Origin: Reticulitermes lucifugus
Lineage: Eukaryota > Arthropoda > Insecta > Blattodea > Rhinotermitidae
Length of the DNA: 64,000 nucleotides
Assembly (NCBI GenBank): GCA_026260175.1
Contig: JAKCWW010000839.1
Span: forward strand, 11,112 to 75,111
Reading direction: 5' to 3'
Part shown: piece by piece, positions 12,760-26,640 of the stretch
How the letters are laid out: each line of letters starts with the position of its first letter
Position numbering within the stretch: the stretch's first letter is position 1
Position numbers and translations under genes: made by a program
Notes under the pieces: model-generated
What the model saw: the letters and a program-made list of their open reading frames with translations, nothing else
The model's database searches: none
Told to the model about the DNA's origin: nothing

Positions 12760-12925
12760 GATTCTGAGGATCCTACTGCCTCGCGGTAGACCTACCCCAA
12801 TTATGGGGGCACAAGGTTCTTCTGAAACGTCCATGAATATGTAACAAACTAAACTGTATCTATATCGGAGGGTAACTGCATTGTTTCCGTCGTGAAAAAC
12901 CTCAAATCGTGCATAGGAAGACTCC
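12760..12925 (-). mobile_element. Dominant inverted-repeat family, minus-strand copy
   Basis: The antisense translation contains RFEVFHDGNNAVTLRYRYS followed by FMDVSEEP. This resembles the peptide reading I associate with this repeat in cockroach and termite genomes. The open frames on both strands here are repeat shadows. Confidence 0.5.
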
Positions 12926-14127
12926 ATCTTACGCGGGGTTTGCTTTTCTGGAGAACATCTCCCAATACGTACCGTGCAAACGGATTCAACACAATCGCCT
13001 ACAAAGGTCACTTCATGACTATGCTTGACCATATATGGAGTGATAAATTATAGGTTATTAATTTGTTGCTCATTTTCAGGCCCGTTATTTATCGTCACCC
13101 TATAATAACGTAAGAGGAGGGAAGCCTTTTGTGAAAACGACTGTGGAAAAAAGGATCACGAAATTTCAAGGTGTTGCTGCAAAATGCAAACATTTTCACA
13201 GAAAATTAAATGCCACTTCTCAGTCTGATGAAGTGTCTACCAGCACTGGCCATATTCAATATGTTGATGGTCGAGGTAGGACAACAAAAATAGTCACTCG
13301 TAGATTCTATGAAACGAGAACATTCGACTGCACAAACAAAACACTGCGGTCACTGCGACGTGTCAATAATGCCCAAGGGTCGTCAGCAGTCACGCACACA
13401 CAAAAATACTGAAGCTACTAACTCGAGTCTGACCATTAATCAGAACTCATGTCGACCGGACCAAGAGGAAGGGTTCTTGATGGACGTTACACAAATAACT
13501 GAGGGGGAAGGGGGGAGTTCATAATGGATACTGTGTTGGCTGATTAATTCATGGGAACCACGCAGTACCGAAGTTTATAAAAGCTGAAAAATGTAATCGT
13601 TTAGAAAGCTTCTTCTACGAGGATTCGTTGGAATCATTGTTTATCTAATTAATGCCTACACACAATTGTGACGCACTTTATTTCGTACCAAAAAATCTAA
13701 ATCCGCCACAAAATTAGGTATGTGGCCTACGGTCAGTATTAACAGTTCCAAACGGCTCTAAAGCTCTAAAGTTAATTTTAACAATTATGCATAGATTCTA
13801 CAGATAATTGTTATAACCGACTGTAGAAAAAAATTACTTTTGTGGTGAATGTAATACGCCGTACCACAGAACAGAAAGCATGTTACGAGATTGTGTGTGC
13901 GTTCTTCCTGCACAGTATCGTAGACAGTGTCCCTGAGAAAGTAAATTCACATTTGAACGCGGAGTATTTACAAAGTGTATTTTTTTTGGAATAATTCTTT
14001 TTTGTAAAGCTGTGTTCTCTCCTAAATTTTCAGAGCAAAACAAATTCGTGCAAGGCTTTCCATGGTGTGTTCATCGAGCGTTCGTAAGCAAAATCTTATT
14101 ACCTTGCAGCTAAATCTGGATCTAGAA

Positions 14128-14292
14128 CAGCGGTGCCAGAATTTTACAAAAATCTAGGAGCGACCTCAAAATTATAGGCGAAAGAAGGGCGACATGAAGC
14201 AAGTTTCATACTGAGGATCCACAAATATTAAGCGACACCGTACAAAATTTAGTCCCCATGGCGACCTGGCGCCCGGGATTTGTGTACCCCTG
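14128..14292. mobile_element. hAT-like MITE
   Basis: It begins CAGCGGTGCC and ends GTACCCCTG, like hAT ends that start CAG. The flanks ATCTAGAA (14120-14127) and GTATAGAA (14293-14300) match at 6 of 8 positions, the usual hAT duplication length. It is 165 bp with no coding capacity. Confidence 0.5.
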
Positions 14293-15881
14293 GTATAGAA
14301 CATTTTCTGGTCAGTGATATGAAATTACATTTTCTTAAATTTATACGTATACATATTTCCAAAATAAATATTGTGAAACTACACAACTTTTCCACATAAA
14401 CTTCAGGCTTCTTACACACAGCATACAGACTTTGTCAATCGCATAATATTCCGAAAACAAACCTATTTCTGTTGCGCACTAAAACTTTATCGGGGCCATA
14501 AAATAACGGGACTGTATTATGACTTTCACTAAAACTATATTTTAGCATTTTGGAAAGAGATATTCCGAATCTGTTAAAACCATCACAAATTGGGCCTTTA
14601 TATTATTAAGAACTTCTTTAACGGTGAGTGTTTGGAAAAACTGTAACTAATTCTTCAGCGTTAATTTTACAAATGAGATTAATTTTAATAATTTAAATGA
14701 AGTTCTGAAGTAACCACTAATATTAATTACTTCTATTCAGAGGAAAAAATGATGAAGTAAAGAGACGCATAGGAAGTTCACACATAGACAAATGTAGGTT
14801 TCGAAATTTGTATCGGACTAACAGAAAATATTAAAGAAGACTATGTCGATTTACTTACTGTGAAAGTTCCGAAGAAGGATATTTTAAAATTACTGTAACA
14901 GGTAAGGTAAAACATTTAAAAATTACATTAGCGAGCAGCCTAGAAAGGGATGTATCAGTTTCATTCTAATTCAGATTGTAATAAGTTCCAATGTAAATTC
15001 ATTAGGTAAAGTGAAGTAGGGATTTAGGGAATTTGATTGGTAGATAAAATTAAGGAAAGTGGATTTGTGGAATGAATTAAGGGAAAGAGCATAAAATAAA
15101 ACAATTTCCTCTGAAGAAATAAAACCAAATTCTTAACAGCTGTGTTAGTTGATTTTCTGGCTGTCAGCGTTGCCGTTTATACATAACAAATAATATTTTA
15201 TTTGCATGCAGTATCGCATAGATGTCGACAGCTTTTGCTTGCTAATTAATACTTCATTAATCCGAATTTCTCTATCAATGACATATAATTATATAAAAAG
15301 TATACGAACATATATTTTAGAAATAAAAACCGCGTTTAAATATGTAACTTTCTCGCTGCCTACAAACTCTAAGAAAATGTAAGAAGAAGACATCCATTTA
15401 TGGAAGAGTATCACAGACATTCTCATATACAGCTAGCACGGTAGCAAGTTAATATAAGCTAATACCGAACCAATAAATTCAAGATTACTTTCCTTTAAAG
15501 CGTATCTCCTTGGCTTATGACAACGGGACAAATATTTTTGGGAATGTAGGGAACCTGCTATTGATTTGAGAGTAGGAACAATGCACGAACAAGCAAACAG
15601 AAGTTCCAAGAGAAGGTGGTTTACAGTGTTACCCATCGAGGACGTAACGTACAAAAAAAGGAGAAGCATTTTTTCAATAACATCATTGGATTCACTTCAC
15701 CCCCAATAGAACAAAATTTTGTAGGCTATTATATTAGAAATTTTCAATAACTTCAGTCAAAAAGGGAAATTGGAATCTTTTCAGACACTGTCAAACCGAA
15801 CTCTGCGTCAGCTTTTATCTTTCCTTCTATTCATTAACCTACCTTCCTTCTTTAAGAGAAGGCAGGTTTATGAGATAGCTA

Positions 15882-15902
15882 TATTGTGTGTGTGTGTGTG
15901 TG
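15882..15902. repeat. (GT)n microsatellite
   Basis: A run of about ten GT units with a following tgtatgtacgtgtgt decay. Confidence 0.8.
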
Positions 15903-16603
15903 TATGTACGTGTGTCTCCCACTTAAACTTCTGAACTAATTTACTAGCTTTAAACCTATTTGTACGAACACATCCTAATGCGGAACTTTTCATTTTACAG
16001 AAATCAGTAATAAATAATTTATACTTAGGGCACTGTTGTAATTCAATCTCACTCTAACGTGAAGCCAACTCCAAAAGTGTATGTTCTTGTTTTAGAAATT
16101 TAAGCCTCGCTTTATGTAAGTTCTAAGGGGTTCTGACGATGGTATATACACTAAGTAATAGAGAGTTTCAGGCACTTTGTCCATGGTATAGTATTCACGA
16201 TAGAACACAAAGTTCCAGAAACTGGATCTGTTTCCGTCCTCAGGCGCAAAGCAGAGCACACACCTACTCAGTTCGGTGAATCAGAAAGAGCTAATTCCAG
16301 TCACTCGACTACTGCTTCGTAAACGACCCAGTGTGAGCACGGGGTCTCCCCGTTTTCACCTGAGGAAGGAAACAGAACCCCTTTCGAAAATGTGTCGTCT
16401 ATTCGGAATATTACACGACGGGCGAAGCCCAAAAGTTTAACAACTTTTCTTTGTGTTATAATAAACGATATCATCGCACTAGGTCTACTAAATGTACCCA
16501 AATATTCGTTTTAGGAACATATAAATAACTTACCGTAATGTAAAACACGCAAAAATATTTGTCCATAAAATCTTTCACACTTATGCAGACTTCATCTAAC
16601 AGC

Positions 16604-16636
16604 CAAACAAACAAACAAACAAACAAACAAACAAAC
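16604..16636. repeat. (CAAA)n microsatellite
   Basis: About eight uninterrupted four-base units. They produce the FVCLFV-like stretch in a minus-strand open frame that is not a gene. Confidence 0.85.
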
Positions 16637-18186
16637 ATCAAACATACGTGACGCAAACAAACGGTGCAGGGATTGGATAGGAGAGCGCGTATAATAAATA
16701 TCAACAACAGTCCGGCGTGGAGATTGTGTGAGCCAGTGAGAGAGAAAAAGAGATAAAACATTAATGAACGTTTTGTAATACTACACAAGATATACACTCA
16801 TTAGTAACCATTAGCATTAAAACATCCAGATCTTTAGAAAAAAAGACACACTAAGACTGATTAGAAAACACTACAATACTGGAAGCAGCCGACTGGAATA
16901 AGAGTTGAGATTTGAGGTTGTAAAAGAGATGCATATTTGAGGTTGACATCTCGTGTACTTGTAGGTGATTACCGAAGTCTGGGGAAAAACATACTGCCCC
17001 AGTCTTCAGAGAGTACGATGAAACTGTAAGCTCCTAGCAGATTACACGGTGTCACAGGTCAAAACAACACAATTCAAATAAAACTTGATGACTTTCATAA
17101 AAACGTTTCTGCTTAATTTACAACAAACCGTAATTATTGGGTCAAAATTTATATTCTCGACAAACGTAATGTTCCCAATGTTATTTTAAAGCCTGCATGT
17201 GGTATATGACAATTTTGAAGTGACATAATTAATCATGATATTGGCACATGCCATGTGCCAAGAGTAATATCAACAGCTGTTTACTTTAAAACAAACTAAA
17301 CAACAAAACATATCAACGCTACTATTTTCTTACATTACTAAACGGTTCTGAATAGCCTAAGTAGGCCTAAATTCAATTCGTAAATGCATTTTTATGTTTC
17401 TTCAAAATACTTTTGTCTTTTTACGTTAATTTTCATATTACCGTACGAAGAGTACTTATTACGAAAATTAGTTAATTAATAAGTAAAAGAAGACCAACAA
17501 AAATAAAGAGGTTGCATAACATATTTCCTTCATTTTTGGATTTTTTTTAGGATCTTGTATAACAGTGACATGAATCTGAGCCACGCATGACATATAGGTT
17601 TAAAAATGTGACTTTGTTATCATCCTTTCGCAAACTATTTCACAAAATACGACAAAGTAATATTCATTAAGGATAATTACTAAAGAAAACTGTGGCTTAT
17701 TTTTGCATAGACCTAACTCGTGGGATGTCAAAATATACACAAAGTTGTGTACAAAAGTCTTAACCTGCGAGCCACAAAACCATAAATAGTGGTCAATGCG
17801 CACGCAGAGCATTTACAAATTTTCTGAGTGCACCAACAAGCATAAACTTGAGTTAAGATTACTTGGGAACTTGCATTGGCCTTTCAGATAATACCTCTAA
17901 ACACCACACGGCAATCTCTCTTCTTGTTACAATTGACTGCTCCAATGAAAACCATTTGAAATGACACTTGAGAAAAGGGCCGACCTCAGTTTGTTTTTCT
18001 CATTGCACGATTATCGTCGGGTCGGTGCAACAGATCGCTGTATTCAAACCGCTTTAAACGCTCTGACAACCAGCGTGCATTGAACATGCTGCAATCGTGG
18101 TACATATTTCTTTGGCATTACTGGTGACATATTAGTTCTGAGAATAAGTAAGTTTCAGGCGTGGCTTTTGTAATAGAACCGTTATG

Positions 18187-18420
18187 ACGCTCTGGTCCAG
18201 TGGTTGGCACTGCTGCCTCGTATTTATTAAATCCCGGGTTCAGATTTCATCTTGGATGTAAAATACAGTGTCCAATAATTTTCGCGGTTTTGTCAGTCAC
18301 TCCAAACAACTACTGACATAGTGCGTTCGATTAGACAAAGACCAATTCCATATCCCTTACAATTCATTATTCGCGAGTGAATGAATATATAATTGAAGCA
18401 ATTTAAAGCGTCGTTAAACA
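18187..18420 (+). mobile_element. tRNA-derived SINE (GCGTCGTTAAA-tail family)
   Basis: The head (tctggtccagtggttggc with B box CCGGGTTCAGATTTC) leads into a body with the shared cgcggttttgtc block. The tail ends gcgtcgttaaacaaatac. The same tail closes the copies at 30690, 37015, 55165 and 57000. Confidence 0.6.
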
Positions 18421-19108
18421 AATACAAACGAGGATCATAAGCATGTTAATTTTATATTGTGTGATATGCTTTATGAAGAAATCGGTAACATGACAAAGAG
18501 TTCAAATGAGATAACAAGAACTTCATATTAAGTATTTTAGCACGATTTACATTTTTAAGATGATCCGTAGTATTTCTTCTTGTTTGAAATCCTCGCATAA
18601 TTTAAGGAAAAACAGAAGTTATTTTCTTTAAAACAGTCTGAGTTACGCTCAGAATAAAAACACATTCCTACGGACTTTCTCAGTAACATTTATTCGTATT
18701 CAGAAACATAAATATTTTAAACATGTTCGATGTTGAAGATATATTTATTTATTGAACGTGATCATGCTAAAAATACTTTGTATGCCTTTGCTGCTTCAAA
18801 TAATCACATTTTGTTTGCCATCTTATTACGCTACTCAACTGAGTATATATTTTATATCCAGCATAAAAGTACTGACGTTTAAGGCAGCGGTAAGAAATGT
18901 ATCTACCAAACTAGAACGCACTGCAACACAGAGGACGGTAATATTCATTTCAAAATGGATATGAGGGTAAAATTGTTACAGTTTACTCCTCTAAGGTCGG
19001 CCCGTTTCTTAGAGAATGATATCAAATTTCAACAAGACACACATATTATAAACAAACACTTTTATTGCGGAGATGAAAGGCTCATTCCTGAGTCAGTGTT
19101 TTGGAACC

Positions 19109-19113
19109 NNNNN
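19109..19113. other. Assembly gap of five N
   Basis: Five unresolved bases. Its true length may differ. The open frame over it is intronic. Confidence 0.95.
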
Positions 19114-20559
19114 GGGGTGCTTTGTAACTGTTTTGTTGTTGTGCGATGTATAATAGGTTTGTGTCTTCATACAACACTACACAATTTCACGGGGGGCACG
19201 AGTTTAAGGGGTCTTACACAATTGAATATTATGAACAGCACTTATGGTTTGGATAATGCTGTTATGTGGCAGGAAACATGAAAACTGTGGTACATGGGGG
19301 GTTTAAATGCTATGTAATGGTGGTTTGATAATAGAATCATGGTGTTGTTATGACTATCAACAGACTTCCGCAATGCCTTCATTATAGGCTAATAGTAAGA
19401 GCACTTTTCTCCAAAGAATACCTTGTTATTTTATTATGGTTTTTAACTTAAGAGCCTTTAAATATGAAACTACCTCTAAAGGCTCGAAGCCTAGTTAGTG
19501 GTAAACGCATGTACCACGTCCTTAAACATACATACAGAAAACTCTACATTGTGCCTGTAGTTCTCTCAAAATTGCACGACTTCTTTCCCTATCTGTCTGT
19601 GCAATGGAGACAGAGTTTACTCTATGTGAGATAGCAGGTGACTTTTATATATAATTTCGATGTATTTCAGTTTTCAAAGCGTTACCAATCTGCTACTGAT
19701 GTATTTACTTTAAAGTCGTGTGTGTGTGTGCTACATGAAATAACCATCTTTCTGCCTGTTTGTCTGTCCACCCATTCCTCAATCCATTATGCAACCAGCC
19801 TGTGTTAAAACTAATTTTGAAACGAATTATGTAGCTTACTTCTTGATTGCACAAGAAAGACATGAACATGCAGGTAATAAAAAAATGATTTAGCGTAGGC
19901 CTAAGTACTGATCCAAGATTTTCAGAGAAAATCAAAGCCATTCCAACTAAAATGCCTATTCGGTAGTGTTAAATATGACATGGTTTATACAAAAATTTTA
20001 CAGGACTGATGGCAGGAAATATGAAAAGAAGAAACCGAAGACCGGCGGTGTCAACAACAGCCTTCGTTTTACTTCTTACGAAGAATGAACTCACATTAAG
20101 CTTATGTCAAATCGGTATGTCATTCCAAGCCAATGATTCTCTTATCAAACATAAGGGGATCAGTCCACTGTTGGAAGAAATGTGCTGTCATACTTAACTT
20201 ATACTCCATGTCTTACGTGGAAGACCACGTCTCCTGAAACATTACCATTTGGACTTATCCCCTTGTTGCTCATACATTGTGTCTGATGTTTCTTGTAAGA
20301 AAAGGCATGTGTCATAAAGCAAATTGTTATACTTGACATAAAATCTTATTTCCATTAGAGGACGTGAAAACGAAAAGAGTTTAATGGTTCAGTTTAAACG
20401 TCGTGTAAGCTGTATCACATAAAACATCACTGGAATACAGCACTGCTCAATGGCAATCTCAGCTCTGAACTTCAGTACGCACGGCAGGTGTCGAAGTCGA
20501 TTTATGCAGAGGAGTAATTTTCCTTGCAACTTTAAGGTGTAACATTCTTGACTAAGAAA

Positions 20560-20735
20560 CCTTGTGGTTTCGCTGGTTTCGGAGGAACATACTGCTTCCA
20601 TCTTCAGGGCAGAAGTGGAATTCTACCTACCCCGAAAATAGAGGCAGCGGGTTCCTCTGAGATGTTGGTAATCGATAAGAAACTACAAGTTACTTAGCAG
20701 TGATGCCTAAGATACTGTGATGTCTCAACAAATAT
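20560..20735. mobile_element. Dominant inverted-repeat family, two-armed copy
   Basis: The left arm has ggtttcggaggaacatactg, then cttccatcttcaggg. The right arm has gaggcagcgggttcctctga, then gatgttggta. Palindromic layout around 20630. Confidence 0.6.
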
Positions 20736-20924
20736 TTCTTTTGTTATTATTAAACCTGATATTTATATATTTCTGTTTCCTTGAAATGTGACTTTCACAA
20801 CAATTTCGAGGCATTCCACTCTTCTATTAGGTCCATCCTTTCATAAATTTAACCACATTATGAGGTCTGAAAGACAATGTGAAATTTGTGGTTCGCACGG
20901 CGGTCAGTATCCAGGTTACGTAGG

Positions 20925-21090
20925 TCATCTGACATGTGACGTTGCGTAGTCCCGTACATAGACACCAACGTTTCGGAGGAATCTTCTGCCTCCGTTTTCA
21001 GGTAAAGTATTTTGGCACCATGTTCCTCTAAAACGTTGCTATCCATCTACCTAACCACACTACGCGACACCCCAGAAGACCATAAGAAGC
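20925..21090. mobile_element. Dominant inverted-repeat family, well-preserved copy
   Basis: The ends are tgacgttgcgtagtcccgta and cactacgcgacaccccagaa. Inside are accaacgtttcggaggaatc and the mirror cctctaaaacgttgctatcc. This is one of the best copies for a consensus. Confidence 0.65.
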
Positions 21091-22084
21091 GACGAGGGTA
21101 TGTGAAATCATATTGTTCTATCGACTTTAAAAGTTAATACACATCTTCGTAATTACGTCACTGCAATGTATATTTATCACGAGATTCTGTTGATTGATAA
21201 AACGTCATGTGGAAATTCAGAGCTTAGGTGCCTTTACTTGTCGCAGACTATACCGAGATATCGACAAGACATCTGACGTCACATTAGCTGTCAGTCTTGC
21301 CGATAACAGACATTTCCGCGTAGCAGAACATAAATGTACCGCTACAGGTTTCAAAATACTTGGATGATATATTTGACAGCTACCGAAACATTTCTCATCA
21401 CGCGCGACTTTGTGTCTGGGGTATTATTTTGAGATTTAAGTGGGCGAACATATGTTTTGCCATCTTTCTTCTAAACTTACACCGAATACAAGAAACCCCA
21501 TAAAGTGAAACCTTTCTTGCAAACTTACAACACGCTGAAGAGAAAAATTCATATTGTTCTGTTTAAGAGAAAGTAAGAATCAGAAGACAGTCTAATTAAC
21601 ACTAGTAACCAAGCACAATTCTGAACCATTTACCAACTCAGAACGTATTCTTACTGTTAATAAAAATGGTACGACATAGTAATACTTTATAAATTTTAAT
21701 ACAATGTTTGTGTTTTCCGGCGGTTTCGCTAATCAGTCTCTAAATTTTCATACTTAAAGACAACACAAAACGAAGTGACAGTTTATAATGAACTGAATAT
21801 GCGTCAACACAGCTACAACGCCGAATATGAGGCAGTGAAGAGTGATATAGAATAGAGCTCGCCTAACTCTTTTAACTGTGTCAAGAATTCTGAAACTTCA
21901 GACGGACGACGGCACTGCGGATAGTGACTTGACTACAGTAAAATGGAAATAAAATCAATTCGTTACAAAGCAACCAGTGTGGAGCAGCTCTAACTGAACA
22001 ACACACAGAATACAGAAAGAAAATAACGTCACACAATTACATTTTAATGAAAGTCAATAATTCGAGCAGCTGTGTTGTTGGAAG

Positions 22085-22570
22085 ACAGATGTTGCGCTGT
22101 GTCGAATGCTAAATAGTTACAGACGTTTCGGAGGATCGTAGTGCCTTAATCTTCAGGGTAAAGCAGTCAAAGCAGAATAAGCCGTGCAGAAGACATAGAG
22201 GTAGTATACATATAGGTATTATGTGTGTGTATGTATGTATGTATGTATGTATGTATGTATGTATGTATGTATGTGCGTACGTACGTATGTATGTATGTAT
22301 GTATGTACGTATGTATGTATGCACGTATGTATGTATGTATGTATGTACGTATGTATGTATGTATCTATGTATGTACGTATGTACGTATGTATGCACGTAT
22401 GTATGTATGTACGTATGTATGTATGTATGTATGTATGTATGTATGTATGTATGTATGTACTCTTCTTGACCTACACGATCTGTAGGTGGAAGCACTTCAA
22501 TCCTTTGTAACGTCGGTAACCATGTACCAGTCAACGTACTGTCACATGCCAGAAGACTTGAATCGTTGAA
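22085..22570. mobile_element. Dominant inverted-repeat family, copy split by a microsatellite
   Basis: The left arm (22085-22175: tgttgcgctgtgtcgaatgc, then acgtttcggaggatcgtag) and right arm (22490-22560: ctttgtaacgtcggtaacc, then ctgtcacatgccagaagac) are separated by about 240 bp of GTAT repeats. Confidence 0.6.
22221..22460. repeat. (GTAT)n microsatellite with GTAC variants
   Basis: About 60 tetranucleotide units with scattered GTAC and GCAC variants. Open frames of 82-95 codons (plus) and 179 codons (minus, repeated HTYI) here are low-complexity artefacts. Confidence 0.95.
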
Positions 22571-25500
22571 CTGAATGACACATAAAACCAACATACAAGA
22601 TAACAACAACAGAAGGAAAATTAAGGTAATTATGTGGATCAACTTCATAAATTCTTACAAGAAAAACTGAAACGCAGGACTGTTTTCAGAACCTGCACTA
22701 ACTTAGGGTGGCGTTTATAAAAATGAGTACGTCCAAGCAGGTGTTTTGGAACCTGTCTGTAAGTCGAAGTGTAGTAATGAGAAGGGTTTACAGCGCCAGT
22801 GTGGACGGCGTGAAAAGCCAGCTGCAAGCATTATTGCTGATGTGCTGAAACACGCGCAACCCTTGAACTACCACGACAGGAAAATTGCAATCGCTCTGTC
22901 ACTCACACACGTCCTCGATTATCGTCATACAAATAAAATCAACTATTTCGAAGGATACAGAATCGAAATTTTCAAATTTCGTTACAAGCATATCTAGCGC
23001 CGTCATGATTATCGGACTAGTCACAATAGTCCTAGATAAGATTATTTATGTCTCGTATTATCTTCACAACAAACAACCATTCTTTCCTCATACAATAGCT
23101 ACCGAAAATTCTTTGCAGTGGAAGCACAAAGTGTCCTCGGTGGGGTACGAACTGAATACACAATTCATACTAGCGTTACTATTAAACAGGTGCATATTGA
23201 TCTTCAAGTCCGGTATGAAAACAATGACGTTCAAAACCTCACGGTCAGTCGCATATTTCCGCGATTATCTCGGACAGCGTTATCGCTGTATGGGAACTGT
23301 GAATCAGTTTACAGCTGCATGAATTTGTTGCATTCGCACAGCAAACTAAGTCGCCCTTGCTTATCGTGTAACGCATTGGCAGTTACACGTAGAAAATACA
23401 CAATCATGTAACACAAAACGCCAAAATATTTATGGCCTTAATAAGGGCAAAGTTTGACAGAACTCAGAACTGCGGTACTGGGTGTTCGGCTCGACAGACG
23501 AAAATGGCACAGAATTTGCTTGGCACTTGTGTAAAATCTGGGGCAAACTGGCCATTCTTTTGCATGACCTCAACATTTAATGTGTAAAGACGGTAATTTC
23601 CCGTTGAGGATATAAGAATATTCTGTTCGTAATTGTGTAATTACATGAAAAAGTCTCAAAAATCCGATAATCACTTGATGATTTAACACACATCTCACCA
23701 AACAAAAACCATGAATCAGTTAGAAAAAATATTTCACCAGTTTCATTAAACCACAAAAGCATTGTGCTAAAAATAATATGCAGTTTCAGCATTAATATGT
23801 GCACAAATCGATTATATTTTTACATATATTTCAACGTTACAAAAACGTCATATACGAAAGAGATTATCATACAAGAATCAGTCTGACAGGACACTTGGTG
23901 TGAAACTTGACATCAATAAATGGAACGACAGAGACTGAGGGTGAATCTGCACGAGGTTCTAAGGAGAACATTTAGAACAGGAAGCGAGGAAGAGGAGGCT
24001 ACAGAAACAAGAATAACGAGGAACTCCATCACACTTTTCACCCACTGTTATCAGTGTGGTCAACTGAAGAAGGATGAGATCAGTGGGACATGCAAAACAC
24101 GTGGAAGACACGAGAAATTCATATACGTGCCTTTTCACCCAGGAAACCTGAAGGGAAGAGACATGTTGCGAGATGTGGGGGTAGGGGCAAATAGCGGGAT
24201 ATTCGAAATTTGACCTAAAGTAGGGCGTAATTTTGCGGTTTGGATTCGGTTGGCTCAGGATATGGTCTATTGGCGAGTTCGTATGCATATAATAATAAAC
24301 ATTCAGCTCCACAGAAAAGCTAGACATTCCTTCAAAAGCTGAAACACTATCAGCTTATCACATAGGATTCTAGTGAAAGAAGTTAGTTTAGTTAAGAATG
24401 ACAGGAGAGAATTATTAGAAACTATACGGGCTCAGATTGTATGAAGTTTAATTTTGTGAAGCAACTTGTAGAAATCTACATTTCCTGTAAAATATATACA
24501 AAGCTGGGTGAATCTGTACTGTTTCATTCTTGAAAATCATCATGACCTAAATGATAAAAAATGTTCAACTAAATGTAACAGCGAGAATGCAAGGAATTGC
24601 GAACAAAACTTGTGAGGGGCGCCACACCACAAATGTCGCACACAGCGTGACGGCGACTGTAAAGAAAAAGAGTTTCAAGAATTGATCTCAACTCCAGATC
24701 AAATTTCACACAGAATCAGCAACATTCAAGGTCTTTTATCTCGTTATGACCGTTAAAGCGTGGTGTTTTCGGTAGGATGTTCGATCCGTGGCAATGAAAG
24801 GCTACCACGGCATGTATGATTGTGTAAGCTTTCCATCACGTTCAATCAGCCTGTTCATGGGCGTGAATGGCAATGGTGGGCGGCCTCTCGTGCAGACTAG
24901 AGCAGTTAAACTGAAGCACATACTTCAGTGGTAACATTCGAATCCTGCCCTTAACAAGAGACAAAGATTACTGACACAAAATCATTGTCACGGTTTCAAA
25001 TTTAAGAACTACATATTCTGAATGAGACTTCACTTAGTCGGATCCAAACACTGAACTATCGATGCAGCTAATTCACAATGTTCTTCCATTCCTCACGGTC
25101 CCTATCTCTGAAACTAGTAACAAAAGCGGTAGAAACTTTGTTAATTTTAGGAAGAAAACCTCGAAAAATTAGTCAATATTGTTGTAAAGTTCAGGAGTTC
25201 GAGTCCAAGTCCATTTATTTCCTCATGTTATGGGATTCTTCTAGCACAGGAGAAAACCCCGTTTACCGCCATTCCTAGGATACGGGGCAAATACAGCACT
25301 ATTCAGTACAGACTTTTCTGAAAGGATTCGCTAGTTTACCCTCAATATCAAAGGCTAATAACATCGCCTCTCAAGAGACATCAGGCAATGAAAATTTGAG
25401 TCTAAAATGGAGAAGATTTGTCTGTCCTAGATACCAAACGGAAAACAGAAGACAAGTTAAGAATTACGCCTCAAGATCTACGTTCAATATGCCAAATATT

Positions 25501-25754
25501 CTGTTTCCTCCCAAATCTTCCAAACAGCAAAGCAACGCTGGGAGTCGTAAAAGTTTTAAATGGTTAGACATTTGACAGCGATGAAACTGGAATCTAGACG
25601 GGGTCGAAACGTACAAAAGAACAAATGTTTATCCACCTTGAAAACGCCATTCAGATAAAGTGGAGTGAGAAGTGTTAAATGGAAGTCAAATTGCTAATAA
25701 ATCATATCTTTAATCTTAGAAATTCGTTATGCATTAATAGTGTTAGCCTATACA

Positions 25755-25875
25755 AAATGTTTCTAGCAGGCTGCCGTGGCATAGAGAATCAAGCCCTCCT
25801 CCGCTGGTAGTTGAACGCCGATTTTCAGGCGATTCGTCCCCTAATGTAGTCGCTCTACTGACTGAGCAACATGGC
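25755..25875 (-). mobile_element. tRNA-derived SINE head
   Basis: On the minus strand ttgctcagtcagtagagcg resembles an A box and gcgttcaactacc a B box, about 40 bases apart. No ends were resolved. Confidence 0.4.
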
Positions 25876-26144
25876 TTACTAGCCATTTCTGTAGAAAAGA
25901 TATTAAGAGGAATTAATAATGTCGAATTGCCACACATATATCTTATTAGGTGGTGTCTGTTGTAACCATGGCATGGCCCGTACTGAGTTTCGGACTAAAC
26001 AGGCGGTCCGAATATATGGAGAGTCATGGCGAATGTATCAAATAAGCGGCAACGGACACCAGACGAGGGGTTGCTATCCCGCGTTTTGATTGGGTATAGA
26101 GTTAAAATATTCGAGTATGCTAAGAGTATGAGGATTCAGGCCTT

Positions 26145-26240
26145 CGGTAATGCGACGCTGTGTCGCTGGTTAGTGATTCCCGACGTTCCGAAGAAACGTA
26201 GTGCTTCCATCTTCTAGGGTCAAGGAGTCAGAGTACGTTA
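26145..26240 (+). mobile_element. Dominant inverted-repeat family, left-arm fragment
   Basis: The order gcgacgctgtgtcgctgg, cccgacgttccgaagaaac, gtgcttccatcttctaggg matches the family arm. The mirror arm is absent. Confidence 0.45.
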
Positions 26241-26429
26241 AGATAATACAAACATGAAGCGATTTGTGTAACGACCTAAGCAATGTAACAACTTTTGGAA
26301 AACAAACACGTAAATGTGTGAATAATATTAAAGAGGATATTAAAGAAATTCGACGTGAAGGTGTGGATTTGCTTAAACTGTCATCGATTATAGCCATACA
26401 ACGGGAGTTATGAACATGGCAGTGAAACA

Positions 26430-26640
26430 TGAAGTTTTAAAGTGGTGACTATGAAGAATACTGTCTTCTGGTATATGATGCCGTGTAATTTGGTAGAGAG
26501 ATATCAAAGTTTTGAAAGAACCTTCTACTTCCATCTTCAAAGACAAAGGAGAGGCTGATACAGCAGGGTATACAGAAATGTTGGTGTACCTACCAAACTA
26601 CACGGCGTCATATCTAAAAAGGCAAATCTTCACATTAATG
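26430..26640 (+). mobile_element. Dominant inverted-repeat family, two-armed copy with leader
   Basis: A leader like tggtgactatgaagaatact (the RFEVF-type reading) precedes tgatgccgtgtaatttggt. The mirror end is taccaaactacacggcgtca. The left arm carries ttctacttccatcttcaaag. Confidence 0.6.

Noticed and set aside
22109-22648. A 179-codon minus-strand open frame with repeated HTYI units, and three plus-strand frames of CMYV type
   Set aside because: They are translations of the GTAT microsatellite. All frames stay open because the tetranucleotide has no stop, and no other coding sign exists.
23920-24327. A cysteine-containing frame (HCYQCGQLKKDE) as a zinc finger exon
   Set aside because: It has only a CxxC with no second pair at zinc-finger spacing, and no credible splice sites. 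A dispersed repeat is likelier.
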